Of a stretch of 30,042 nt of DNA, positions 7,595 through 15,541 are shown one piece after another. A program made the translations under genes and the position numbers. Within the stretch, counting starts at the first letter, position 1. Every line of letters begins with the position of its first letter. Under the pieces are notes generated by a model. The model did not search any database. It saw only the letters and a program-made list of their open reading frames with translations, and had not been told where the DNA came from. The stretch is from an uncultured Bacilli bacterium (lineage in GTDB: Bacteria > Bacillota_I > Bacilli_A > RF39 > UBA660), in assembly GCA_934155185.1 (NCBI GenBank), contig CAKPGT010000012.1, positions 1 to 30,042 on the forward strand, read 5' to 3'.

Positions 7595-8896
7595 TTAATT
7601 GCATTCTGAATATTTACCTGTTTTAACTATTATTGCTATCTTAAATGTATCAGACTCATTTCCGGCTATATCAACACATTTTTTAGCATAAATAACCATT
7701 TCGTCATCTCTAGAGTTTGTAAACTTATATCCATTATTGTATTTATCATATACATTTTTATCTATAAAACTATTTCCGGTATTAACTAAAGTATTTTTAT
7801 ATTTACTACTTGTACTACTCAAATCCCAACGTACATACCTTTTAGCTACGCCAGAAGTTGAGTCTTTACATGTCTTACTATAAGAAAAATCTCCTTCACA
7901 CCTTTTTTGCACCGTTTGTATGGTGCCCTCACCAGATATATTTTTGGTTTTAAAATCATCAAATATTTTTACATTACTACATTTTTCGCATACTTTCTTT
8001 TTACTATCTTTTTCATTAATAACCCATGTTGTAGGTGGTTCTCTGTCAACCTTTGCTGCAATACACCTAACATCTGATGACAATTTTTTACCTTTAGTAC
8101 TTTCCAGCTTATAGCATACTTTTCTATATTTTATATCATTTTTATACGGCTCATCATCATAAAAAGTTGTATTTTCTTTTAGCTTTTCATTAGGCGAACA
8201 CTCTTTTTTTTCATCTTTTGTATAGCATCTATAAACTTCAACACTGTCGTTTTTGTCTTTTTCAATTTCTATCTTAACAACCAATTTTTCATTTCCTAAT
8301 GTTTTTTTATTATACCATCCTGTAGTATCTTCAGTTACTTTCTTATATTTATTATTTACTTTTTTATTAAAGCTTAGTGATAATGCAGGTTTACTTAAAG
8401 TGGCAGTCGTTGTTTTTGACGTCTTAACCGTTGTTTTTGATGAAGTTATTTTTTTCGTTGTTGAGCTTTTTTTGGTAGTATTAGATTCCATAACTAGCTT
8501 GCATGAACCTTTATCGCTCATTTTATCTGGAACAAACTTTCCAATCTTTATGTTTCCATTTTCATTTGTAACTTCAACATAATAGCATTCGTCAATAGTT
8601 TTACCGTCTCTAGGATCTACAAGCTTATTTAGATAGCCACTACTTACTAATAATCCTATTGGTATTTTCATAACCTTACTTTTATTTTCGTCCGTAAAAA
8701 GATACTCATTTGAATCTATATACTGTTCTGCTGCCGATATTATTTGTTTTTCAACAGCTTCATATGCCTCGCTTTTCTTTCTACTGCTTGCACCTGTAAT
8801 ACTCCTTATTGATATTAATAATATTGTTATCATTATCGCAATAGTAATTAATAGTTCTACTAATGTAAACCCCTTATTGTTTCTTTTTATTCTCAT
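7595..8896 (-). CDS. Prepilin-like secreted protein, paralogue of the downstream gene
   Basis: 433 residues. Leader MRIKRNNKG then FTLVELLITIAIMITILL, the same processing motif and Glu5 as the downstream gene. The first about 115 residues (RKKSEAYEAVEKQIISAAEQ, LNKLVDPRDGKTIDECYY) match that gene closely. A Thr/Ser/Lys-rich linker follows (TTKKSSTTKKITSSKTT, about 140-165), then one Ig-like unit, then the shared C-terminal module from PPTTWVI with paired cysteines (CKDSTSGVAKRYVRWDL, KKCVDIAGNESDTFKIAI, final C-N). The linker resembles wall-spanning or glycosylated stalks. AAGGAGA lies 6-7 bases before the ATG, and a good promoter is at 8923-8951. First gene of a two-gene operon. Role in adhesion is inference. 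Confidence 0.8.
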   Translation of the reverse strand: MRIKRNNKGFTLVELLITIAIMITILLISIRSITGASSRKKSEAYEAVEKQIISAAEQYIDSNEYLFTDENKSKVMKIPIGLLVSSGYLNKLVDPRDGKTIDECYYVEVTNENGNIKIGKFVPDKMSDKGSCKLVMESNTTKKSSTTKKITSSKTTVKTSKTTTATLSKPALSLSFNKKVNNKYKKVTEDTTGWYNKKTLGNEKLVVKIEIEKDKNDSVEVYRCYTKDEKKECSPNEKLKENTTFYDDEPYKNDIKYRKVCYKLESTKGKKLSSDVRCIAAKVDREPPTTWVINEKDSKKKVCEKCSNVKIFDDFKTKNISGEGTIQTVQKRCEGDFSYSKTCKDSTSGVAKRYVRWDLSSTSSKYKNTLVNTGNSFIDKNVYDKYNNGYKFTNSRDDEMVIYAKKCVDIAGNESDTFKIAIIVKTGKYSECN

Positions 8897-8922
8897 ATAG
8901 ACTCTCCTTTATTCTACAAAAT

Positions 8923-8951
8923 ATTCTACCATAATAGTTTATAAATATCAA
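8923..8951 (-). promoter_or_regulatory. Promoter of the prepilin operon
   Basis: On the minus strand -35 TTGATA (8951-8946), a 17-base spacer and -10 TAGAAT (8928-8923), preceded by TG-G (extended -10). The ATG at 8896 is about 27 bases downstream. It lies just past the stop of the DUF308 gene. Confidence 0.7.
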
Positions 8952-8959
8952 TGCAGGAA

Positions 8960-9553
8960 CTATTTAAAAATGTTCAATATATCTTCTATATTTTTTCTTA
9001 TTATAAAGTTATCTATTATGTCTAATACAGCATATACAATTATAAATATACCTATAATTTGTGTTATAGCTAACGCTGATTTAAGTGGATTAAATAAAAG
9101 TACTATACCCCAGGCAAGAGTTAAAAATGATATTAAACATGTATATGCCCAATCTGAATTTTTAACTTTTTTAAGAACAAGTGCATACTGAAATTTAGTA
9201 ACACTATTTATAATTATCCATAATCCTAATATTATTGGAAAAAATGAGCCTAAAGCAAATGGTTTAATAAGTAAAAACGCACCTGCTATTAACATAAGTA
9301 CACCGTACACCAAATCAAAGTTAAATATACTTCCTATGTCCTTAGCAGAAAAATATCTATATCCTGAAAATATCCCGCCTGTTATTAAAGTACCACCTAT
9401 AATATAAGATATAACCGATACTGTAGTATCAGGCTTAATAAAGAAAAATAACCCAACTATAACAAATATTATTGATATCATAAGTGATATATTGCATCTT
9501 TTATTAATTTTTTTACCTATATCATCGTTATTAATTACATTTTTATCTAACAT
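8960..9553 (-). CDS. DUF308 / HdeD-like membrane protein
   Basis: 197 residues, nearly all hydrophobic, with about six membrane segments starting near residue 24. Short polar turns and helix starts such as GLFFFIKPDTTVSVISYIIG, GAFLLIKPF and GIVLLFNPLKSALAITQIIG repeat the 'xxxP' pattern of the DUF308/HdeD family (each repeat is a two-helix unit). HdeD is linked to acid resistance in E. coli; most Firmicute members have no known job. The ATG overlaps the end of the upstream coiled-coil gene by 7 bases (ATGTTAG), so the two are translationally coupled. The SD is AGGGG, inside the upstream gene. Confidence 0.75.
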   Translation of the reverse strand: MLDKNVINNDDIGKKINKRCNISLMISIIFVIVGLFFFIKPDTTVSVISYIIGGTLITGGIFSGYRYFSAKDIGSIFNFDLVYGVLMLIAGAFLLIKPFALGSFFPIILGLWIIINSVTKFQYALVLKKVKNSDWAYTCLISFLTLAWGIVLLFNPLKSALAITQIIGIFIIVYAVLDIIDNFIIRKNIEDILNIFK

Positions 9554-10215
9554 TTTTTACCGCCCCTTTTCTTAGCATAACTTTCTTTTTTCTTCATATC
9601 AAATAAATAATTATCTAATAATTCTTCTAGTTCTTTTTCTGTTATATCTTCTCTTTTATTATCAATTTTAAACTTTATTACATAATTTATAAAGCTATAA
9701 ATATAATCATACTTTTTAGTATCTATAGCCTTTCCATTAATATTATAAAAAACGGTTTTATTATCATAAAAAGTTTCCCAATTAACCGTTCCAATATTAA
9801 ATATATCATCACTAACTAAAGGAATATTACCATCTTTTGTTTCTACTTTACTTGGATATTCATCTATTTTATCTTTAGGTCCTACTAAATAAGCATAATA
9901 GCAGTCATTTTTCTCATCTTCACAAAAGACTCTTTTTAGTATAAAAGTGATATTTTCTTCTTTTTCAATTAACTTAATTAAAATATCACTAATTTGTGTT
10001 ATATCAAATTTCGAATAATCTAATACTTTTTTTAGCTTTCTTTCTTTTGACTCTTCAAGTATTTCTTTATTTACTTCTATAGTATTTATATATCCCTCAT
10101 ATTCCTTTTTTAATAAAGCTATTTTATTATTTCTATTTTCTTTTAATGAATTTATTTCATTATCTTTAATAGCAATACCTTTTTCTAAATAATTAATTTC
10201 TTCAAAAACATCCAT
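9547..10215 (-). CDS. Coiled-coil protein of unknown function
   Basis: 222 residues; I do not recognise a family. Residues about 1-65 are a highly charged coiled coil (EINYLEKGIAIKDNEINSLK). The middle (about 70-165) looks like a small globular domain with ITFILKRVFCEDE, YYAYLVGPKDKIDEYP and IGTVNWETFYDNKTVFYNI. The C-terminus is basic (KKKESYAKKRGGKKC) and ends in Cys. There is no signal peptide or membrane segment. TAGGAGGA sits 8 bases before the ATG. It overlaps the DUF308 gene by 7 bases, so it may act with that membrane protein at the cytoplasmic face; this is only a neighbourhood argument. Confidence 0.65.
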   Translation of the reverse strand: MDVFEEINYLEKGIAIKDNEINSLKENRNNKIALLKKEYEGYINTIEVNKEILEESKERKLKKVLDYSKFDITQISDILIKLIEKEENITFILKRVFCEDEKNDCYYAYLVGPKDKIDEYPSKVETKDGNIPLVSDDIFNIGTVNWETFYDNKTVFYNINGKAIDTKKYDYIYSFINYVIKFKIDNKREDITEKELEELLDNYLFDMKKKESYAKKRGGKKC

Positions 10216-10234
10216 TATTAAATCCTCCTACATT

Positions 10235-10240
10235 ATTATA
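10235..10240 (-). promoter_or_regulatory. Possible -10 box before the coiled-coil/DUF308 pair
   Basis: TATAAT on the minus strand (10240-10235), 20 bases before the ATG and just after a terminator. No convincing -35 is seen at 16-18 bases. The short distance to the SD makes this uncertain. Confidence 0.3.
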
Positions 10241-10255
10241 ATATAAAACCACAAT

Positions 10256-10282
10256 AAAAGATAGCAAAAATCGCTACCTTTT
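10256..10282 (-). terminator. Intrinsic terminator after the YtxH-like gene
   Basis: On the minus strand AAAAGGTAGC (10282-10273) pairs with GCTATCTTTT (10265-10256) with one G-U pair around a 7-base loop. The T-rich stretch continues past the stem. It lies 23 bases after the stop codon. Confidence 0.75.
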
Positions 10283-10305
10283 CGTTTTCATATATATTTT
10301 GAAAA

Positions 10306-10470
10306 CTATTTATCCATCATATTTTCTAGCTTGTTGCCAACATCTTTTTTAACCTTATCTATAGTATTTTTTATACCTCCATTAGCTGAACACTCATTAT
10401 AACAATAAAGTGCTCCTGAACCTACAGCTACACCAAGAAGCATCCATCCAAGATTATTTAATGTTTTCAA
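10306..10470 (-). CDS. Small YtxH-like membrane protein with a TTG start
   Basis: 54 residues. The start is TTG at 10470-10468 with GAGGTGA 6-8 bases upstream, and the frame is open to TAG at 10308-10306. The sequence begins (M)KTLNNLGWMLLGVAVGSGA and continues with one membrane segment (about 7-22), then CYNECSANGG and an amphipathic lysine-rich helix (IKNTIDKVKKDVGNKLENMM). One glycine-rich membrane segment followed by a K/D-rich helix is the pattern of YtxH/gas-vesicle-like small proteins. It lies between recD2 and a terminator and is easily missed because it is short and lacks ATG. The coding call is good; the family call is moderate. Confidence 0.7.
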   Translation of the reverse strand: MKTLNNLGWMLLGVAVGSGALYCYNECSANGGIKNTIDKVKKDVGNKLENMMDK

Positions 10471-10504
10471 AATAAATCACCTCACACAAAAATATGAATA
10501 TATA

Positions 10505-10520
10505 GCGTTAATTAAAACGC
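10505..10520 (-). terminator. Weak hairpin after recD2
   Basis: GCGTT-TTAATT-AACGC on the minus strand, 15 bases past the recD2 stop. The stem is only 5 bp and no clean T-run follows, so it may not terminate. The YtxH-like gene may therefore be read together with recD2. Confidence 0.3.
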
Positions 10521-10535
10521 CATTATTATTATGTA

Positions 10536-12725
10536 CTAATTAATATTATTTATAAGTAAATCTTTTAATAAAGTTCTTCTTTCTTTTGAACCATTATTAT
10601 ATACTGCTTTAACAAAAGATTTAGGATCACCAATTAGTATAAGTGATTTTTTTGCTCTTGTAATTCCTGTATAGACAAGCTTTTTATAAAGCATCATTTT
10701 ATATGAACTAACTATTGGCATAATTACTATCTGAAATTCACTTCCTTGTGCTTTATGAATACTTATTGCATAACCATGTTTAATAGACTTATATTCCTTT
10801 GGAGAATATTTAACTACATTTCCATCAAAATTAATAGTTATTTCCGATCCTTTTATTTTTTCAATAAAACCAATATCGCCATTAAATACATTATCGTCTG
10901 GCATATTTTCTAATTGCAAGATTTTATCTCCTACTCTATATGTAACATCACCATCATATACTTCTTCTTTTGAAGGATTACTTGGGTTAAAAATACTTTG
11001 AAGCATTTTATTTAAATTATCAATACCGCATATTCCTTTATACATAGGTGCTAAAACCTGAACATTTTTTATACCATAATTTTTATCTATAGCTTTTTTA
11101 ACAACCATACAGCACGCATTTAATGCATCATTATCACTACATTCTATAAAGTTATAGTCATCTTTTTTACTAGTAAATGATTCACCTAATTCTCCTTTAT
11201 TTACCTCATACGCAAGTTCTGTAATATATGAGTTTTGATCTTGTCTATATATTTCTTTTAAAAATATTGTATTTATCATTTCAGAATCTATTAAATCTTT
11301 TAATATATTACCAGGTCCTACACTTTCAAGCTGATTATAATCACCAATAAATAAGATTTTAACTTTATTCGTTAAAGCTTTAAACAAACTTGCCATTAAA
11401 TTTACATCTATCATACTTGATTCATCTACTATTATAAACTCGGCATTAGACTTGTTTTTTTCATTTAACCCGAACTCTAAAGTTTCCTTATTCCATTTTA
11501 AGTATCTATGTATTGTTGAAGCAGGATGAGTACATGCCTCACTCATTCTTTTAGCAGCTCTTCCTGTTGGTGCTAAAAGAATCATTTTTTCTTTTAATTT
11601 ATCGTATGAATAACCTGTAATAAGTTTATAAAGCTGAACAATTCCCTTAATTATTGTTGTTTTACCTGTACCCGGACCTCCTGTAATAATTGAAAAATTT
11701 TTTATAATTGCTTGCTTTATAGCTTTCTTTTGTTCCTCATTATAATTAATGTTAAAAAACATCTCTAGTTTTTCTATTTTTAACTCTATATCATCTATTA
11801 TAGTATCAGGTTTATTTGATAAATCATAAGCCATACTACTAATATAGTTTTCATCTTTATAGTAACTTAGCAAGATATATTTATCATCTTCAATAATTAT
11901 TTTACCCAAAGAATTTAATTTTATAAGGTAATAGGAAAGTTCTTCTTCTGTTACTTTATCTTCTAATATTAAGTTAACTCCGTTTCTAATAGTATTTTCA
12001 TCTAAGTATGTATCACCAAATCTAAAGCATAAAGACTCCATAACATATATTATAAGTGCTAATATTCTTCTTTCATCATTAACTAATATATTTGTTTTAT
12101 CCCTTAATTGATCTACTTTTGAGAATGTAATTCCTTCTACTGTATCAATTAATTCGTATGGATTTTCCTTTACAACTCTTATCGCATCTTCTAGATAATG
12201 ATTATATATCTTAAGCGATTCTTTCATATTAAAACCAAAATTAGTTAAAAATACAACAGTCTCAAAGCTTTCATTGTACTTGTTTAAGTTTGTACTTATG
12301 CCCATTGCTCTTTTTTGTGTCATTTTTGGAATGCTAAGCAAACACTCATAATTTTCAGATATTTTTTTTAAGCAATCATCGCCAAGTATTTGAACTATCT
12401 GCTCTGCTGTTTTTTCTCCAATGCCAGGAAAGATATCACTAGATAAAAAAAGTACTAAGCCATCTTTATCTTCTGGCATAACCTTATCATATCTATTTAC
12501 TTTATATTGTAGTCCATACTTAGGATTATCTACTACCTCACCATAAAATATATAACTATCATCTATGTTTAATTCCGCAAATAATCCCGTAAACGTAAAT
12601 AATTTATTTTTATAATCAATTAAGTCTTGTTCATCAGTATCCTTAATTTTAATAAGTCCAACAGTAAATCCATCATTGGAAGAAAAAATAATTCTTTTAA
12701 CAGTTCCCTTTATAAATGTATCCAT
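10536..12725 (-). CDS. recD2: RecD2-type ATP-dependent 5'-3' DNA helicase
   Basis: 729 residues. The N-terminal OB-like region (FIKGTVKRIIFSSNDGFTVG) and helix-hairpin-helix segment (FPGIGEKTAEQIVQILGDD, about 98-118) mark the RecD2 branch, which acts without RecBC. Helicase motifs follow: Walker A GGPGTGKTT (about 346-354), LAPTGRAAKRM, DESSM, GDYNQLESVGPG, then IHKAQGSEF and YTGITRAKKSL. The enzyme unwinds DNA in repair and replication restart. The start is the ATG at 12725-12723, because AAAGGAGG lies 6 bases before it; a TTG seven codons upstream is in frame but has no SD. Length is normal for the family. Confidence 0.95.
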   Translation of the reverse strand: MDTFIKGTVKRIIFSSNDGFTVGLIKIKDTDEQDLIDYKNKLFTFTGLFAELNIDDSYIFYGEVVDNPKYGLQYKVNRYDKVMPEDKDGLVLFLSSDIFPGIGEKTAEQIVQILGDDCLKKISENYECLLSIPKMTQKRAMGISTNLNKYNESFETVVFLTNFGFNMKESLKIYNHYLEDAIRVVKENPYELIDTVEGITFSKVDQLRDKTNILVNDERRILALIIYVMESLCFRFGDTYLDENTIRNGVNLILEDKVTEEELSYYLIKLNSLGKIIIEDDKYILLSYYKDENYISSMAYDLSNKPDTIIDDIELKIEKLEMFFNINYNEEQKKAIKQAIIKNFSIITGGPGTGKTTIIKGIVQLYKLITGYSYDKLKEKMILLAPTGRAAKRMSEACTHPASTIHRYLKWNKETLEFGLNEKNKSNAEFIIVDESSMIDVNLMASLFKALTNKVKILFIGDYNQLESVGPGNILKDLIDSEMINTIFLKEIYRQDQNSYITELAYEVNKGELGESFTSKKDDYNFIECSDNDALNACCMVVKKAIDKNYGIKNVQVLAPMYKGICGIDNLNKMLQSIFNPSNPSKEEVYDGDVTYRVGDKILQLENMPDDNVFNGDIGFIEKIKGSEITINFDGNVVKYSPKEYKSIKHGYAISIHKAQGSEFQIVIMPIVSSYKMMLYKKLVYTGITRAKKSLILIGDPKSFVKAVYNNGSKERRTLLKDLLINNIN

Positions 12726-12817
12726 TTTTTCCTCCTTTAATTTCAAGACAATCTTATCACGTTTTTTGACATTTAGCCATTTTAAAATATAAATAAATTT
12801 TTCTTTCTTGGTGTTTT

Positions 12818-12823
12818 ATTATA
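12818..12823 (-). promoter_or_regulatory. Possible -10 box for recD2
   Basis: TATAAT on the minus strand (12823-12818), about 93 bases before the recD2 ATG, in the 134-base gap after mtaB. No clear -35 at the right spacing. I see no terminator after mtaB, so recD2 may also be read from upstream. Confidence 0.35.
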
Positions 12824-12859
12824 CGATACTATTTCAAATTTTTTGTCGAATTATAAGTC

Positions 12860-14146
12860 CTATATCATTTTTCCTATTAAAAGTTTTGGCCCAATATCAC
12901 TTACTTTAACATCTACTTCTTTACCTATCAAATTTTCACAGCCACAAAATTTAACTCTTAAATAATTACTAGTATGGCCGGTTAGATATCCATCACTACT
13001 AACTTCTGGTATTACTCTTACTACTTTATTTATATATTTTCTATAGTAATTATCCTCTAATTCATCAAATACCTTTATTAATTTTTTACATCTCTCATGT
13101 TTTTCTTCCTTAGTAATTTGACCATCCATTTTGGCTGCTGGGGTATTTCTTCTAGCTGAGTAAGGAAATACGTGACCTCCTGCAAAATTTATTTTCTTAA
13201 CAAACTTTATAGTATCTTCAAAATATTTATCACTTTCACCTGGAAAACCTACTATAACATCAGTTGTAATAGCAATTAGTGGTCTAACTTTTCTTATTTC
13301 ATTTATCTTATTTTCAAAATATTTTAAATCATACTTTCTGTTCATAAGTTTAAGAATAGTATCACTTCCAGCTTGAAGCGGAATATGAATATGATCTGCA
13401 ATTTTCTTAGATTTTTTAAGTGTATCTATAAATTTATCATTTAATTCAGTAATTTCTATTGAAGATATTCTTATTCTATCTAGCCCATCTATTTTTTCAA
13501 GCTCTAATAGTAAATCACTAAAATCATAGTCTTTTAAATCAGCACCATAATGTCCGGTATGTATTCCAGTTAAGACTATTTCCTTATGCCCATTTTTAAC
13601 TAGACTTGATACTTCCTTTATTACATCGTCTTTTTTCTTACTTCTTACCTTTCCTCTTACATATGGAATAATACAATATGTGCAATAATTCTCACATCCA
13701 TCTTCAATTTTAACAAAAGCACGCACTCTACTATTAAAATCAACAACTTCCATATCTTCAAAAGAAGAATCCTTTATGTTTTCAACTTTAAAAACTTTCT
13801 TCTTTGTTTTAAGTACATCACATACAATATCGTAGATTTTATTTTTATTGGTATTTCCTATTACAACATCAGAAATATCTAAAATAGCATCATCATTTTC
13901 TCTTATTTGAGAAAAACACCCCATAACAACAACTAATGCATCTTCGTTTCTTTTTCTAGCTTGTCTTATCATTTTTCTTGATTTTTGATCACTTGTATTT
14001 GTAACCGTGCAAGTATTTATTATATAAATATCTGCTAGTTCATCAAAATTAACTTTTGTATATCCATTTTTAATAAATACATTTGATATATACTCGCTTT
14101 CATAAGTGTTTACTTTACATCCTAAAGTACATACTGCAAACTTCAT
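12860..14146 (-). CDS. mtaB: tRNA (N6-L-threonylcarbamoyladenosine37-C2)-methylthiotransferase MtaB
   Basis: 428 residues. The N-terminal methylthiotransferase domain has cluster cysteines at about C10 (CTLGCKVNTYES, the MtaB-type signature), C46 and C77. The radical SAM domain has C151, C155 and C158 (GCENYCTYCIIPYVRG). A TRAM-like RNA-binding tail (about 365-428) ends in LLIGKMI. It adds a methylthio group to t6A at position 37 of tRNAs reading ANN codons. SD GGGAG or AGGA sits just before the ATG, only about 17 bases past a strong terminator (14164-14193). The 'LGCKVN' signature separates MtaB from MiaB and RimO. Confidence 0.93.
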   Translation of the reverse strand: MKFAVCTLGCKVNTYESEYISNVFIKNGYTKVNFDELADIYIINTCTVTNTSDQKSRKMIRQARKRNEDALVVVMGCFSQIRENDDAILDISDVVIGNTNKNKIYDIVCDVLKTKKKVFKVENIKDSSFEDMEVVDFNSRVRAFVKIEDGCENYCTYCIIPYVRGKVRSKKKDDVIKEVSSLVKNGHKEIVLTGIHTGHYGADLKDYDFSDLLLELEKIDGLDRIRISSIEITELNDKFIDTLKKSKKIADHIHIPLQAGSDTILKLMNRKYDLKYFENKINEIRKVRPLIAITTDVIVGFPGESDKYFEDTIKFVKKINFAGGHVFPYSARRNTPAAKMDGQITKEEKHERCKKLIKVFDELEDNYYRKYINKVVRVIPEVSSDGYLTGHTSNYLRVKFCGCENLIGKEVDVKVSDIGPKLLIGKMI

Positions 14147-14163
14147 TATTTCCTACTCCCTTC

Positions 14164-14193
14164 AAAAAATTAAGAAGCTAAAAGGCTTCTTAA
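14164..14193 (-). terminator. Strong intrinsic terminator before mtaB
   Basis: On the minus strand TTAAGAAGC-CTTTTA-GCTTCTTAA is a perfect 9-bp stem followed by TTTTTT. It overlaps the stop codon of the small membrane-protein gene and ends 18 bases before the mtaB ATG. Confidence 0.85.
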
Positions 14194-14831
14194 TTATTAC
14201 TATTATTTTCTATAACTTCTTTTTTAATTCCATATACAGGAGATATAACCTGAGATACTCTAAATGCTTTTACTTCCTTTTTTGGTTCACTATTTATAAC
14301 TTTTTTAGCATTTTCTATTTCAGACGGTTCTAAATTATATTTTTCTAAATAATTAATTCCTGTATTATCATCTTCAATTATCTCTAATTCCTTAGCTCTT
14401 CTCATAAGTTCATCTATAGATATTATAGCCTCTCTTTCTTGATCTTCTTCAAAATTAGTTAAATTAATTGGCCTTTCTTCTTTAATAGCATCTTCAACTC
14501 TTTTAGCTATATCACTTATGTCACTACTATTATCAGAAATATCATTGGTAATAACTGCACTGTTATTATCTATTTCACTTGTATATATTGCTTCTTTTAT
14601 CTCTTCTTGTTTCTTTAAGTTTTCTTCTTCTACTTCTTCTTTTATGTTTTTTTTGAGCCTTTTAAATCTTGCTTTATTCTTAAGACCTTGAACTACATAC
14701 ATAATAAATAAGAGAGTACACAAAATTAAAATTAAACCTACTATAACAGAAAAAATTATTTGCCCACGTGTATTTAAATTATTATAAAAATTATCAAATG
14801 TATAAGATACCGCTGCAAATAAGTTTTTCAT
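14190..14831 (-). CDS. Single-pass membrane protein with acidic cytoplasmic domain and C-terminal SPVYG motif
   Basis: 213 residues, unknown function. One membrane segment (about 26-48: IIFSVIVGLILILCTLLFIM) is followed by a basic stop-transfer (KNKARFKRLKK). A long acidic low-complexity helix follows (IKEEVEEENLKKQEEIKEAI), then a conserved-looking region (ISIDELMRRAKELEIIEDD) and a tail FRVSQVISPVYGIKKE. Short 'ISPxYG' tails recur in Firmicute proteins tied to division or the wall and may be a docking peptide; this is from memory and weak. The start is the ATG at 14831-14829 behind AGGTGA; the GTG three codons earlier is part of that SD. rsmE stops 5 bases upstream, with its TGA inside the SD, so translation is coupled. 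Confidence 0.6.
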   Translation of the reverse strand: MKNLFAAVSYTFDNFYNNLNTRGQIIFSVIVGLILILCTLLFIMYVVQGLKNKARFKRLKKNIKEEVEEENLKKQEEIKEAIYTSEIDNNSAVITNDISDNSSDISDIAKRVEDAIKEERPINLTNFEEDQEREAIISIDELMRRAKELEIIEDDNTGINYLEKYNLEPSEIENAKKVINSEPKKEVKAFRVSQVISPVYGIKKEVIENNSNN

Positions 14832-14836
14832 ACTAC

Positions 14837-15541
14837 TCACCTCATTAATTCATAATTAATCATACTGGCTGCTGCCAAAGGAGCTGTTTCTGCTCTTAAG
14901 ACATTATCGCCTAAAGTTATACTAATAAATCCATTTTCCATTAAGAATTTTTCTTCTTCTAAATCAAAGCCACCTTCTGGCCCTGTCACTAATAATATTC
15001 TAGCACAATTAGGATTATTTTGTAGCACTTTTTTTATACTTTTTGTATTTTTATTTAAAGAACATAAAAGTTTTAAATCAAAGTCTTCTTTAACAAGCTT
15101 TTTAAGATCTGATATTTCATTTATTTTAGGGATATCATACCTATTTGATTGTTCTGATGCTTCTTTTAATATTTTACTCCATCTTGACATTTTGCTTGCT
15201 GTTTTATTTACATCTATTTTTACAACAGAGTTTTTCGTATTAAGAGGTATAAAACTATCAACCCCAATTTCAGTGCATTTTTGGAGCAAATAATCTAATT
15301 TTTGCTCTTTAATAAGTGAAAAAGCAACAGTAATAGAGTAACCTTTATCAACTTTAGCTTCACTACTTATAACATCAAATATTACATTATCTTTTAAATC
15401 TAAAAGCTTGCACGTATAAATCACATTATCATATACCACTTTTATTAAGTCCCCTTTTTTCATTCTCATTACTCTTCTAATGTGATAAATATCATCATCT
15501 AGGAGCTCTAAATTCTTATTTTTAGCAAAATATTGTTGCAT
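14837..15541 (-). CDS. rsmE: 16S rRNA (uracil1498-N3)-methyltransferase RsmE
   Basis: 234 residues, normal for the family. The N-terminal PUA-like domain carries HIRRVMRMKKGD. The SPOUT knot methyltransferase shows its signatures: AFSLIKEQKLDYLLQKCTEI, LLVTGPEGGFDLEEE (SAM-binding loop) and LGDNVLRAETAPLAA (knot). It methylates U1498 of 16S rRNA in the decoding centre. The ATG overlaps the ndk stop codon (TAATG), with GAGGTG just inside ndk. Its own TGA lies in the SD of the next gene. ndk, rsmE and the membrane protein therefore form a tight coupled operon. Confidence 0.95.
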   Translation of the reverse strand: MQQYFAKNKNLELLDDDIYHIRRVMRMKKGDLIKVVYDNVIYTCKLLDLKDNVIFDVISSEAKVDKGYSITVAFSLIKEQKLDYLLQKCTEIGVDSFIPLNTKNSVVKIDVNKTASKMSRWSKILKEASEQSNRYDIPKINEISDLKKLVKEDFDLKLLCSLNKNTKSIKKVLQNNPNCARILLVTGPEGGFDLEEEKFLMENGFISITLGDNVLRAETAPLAAASMINYELMR

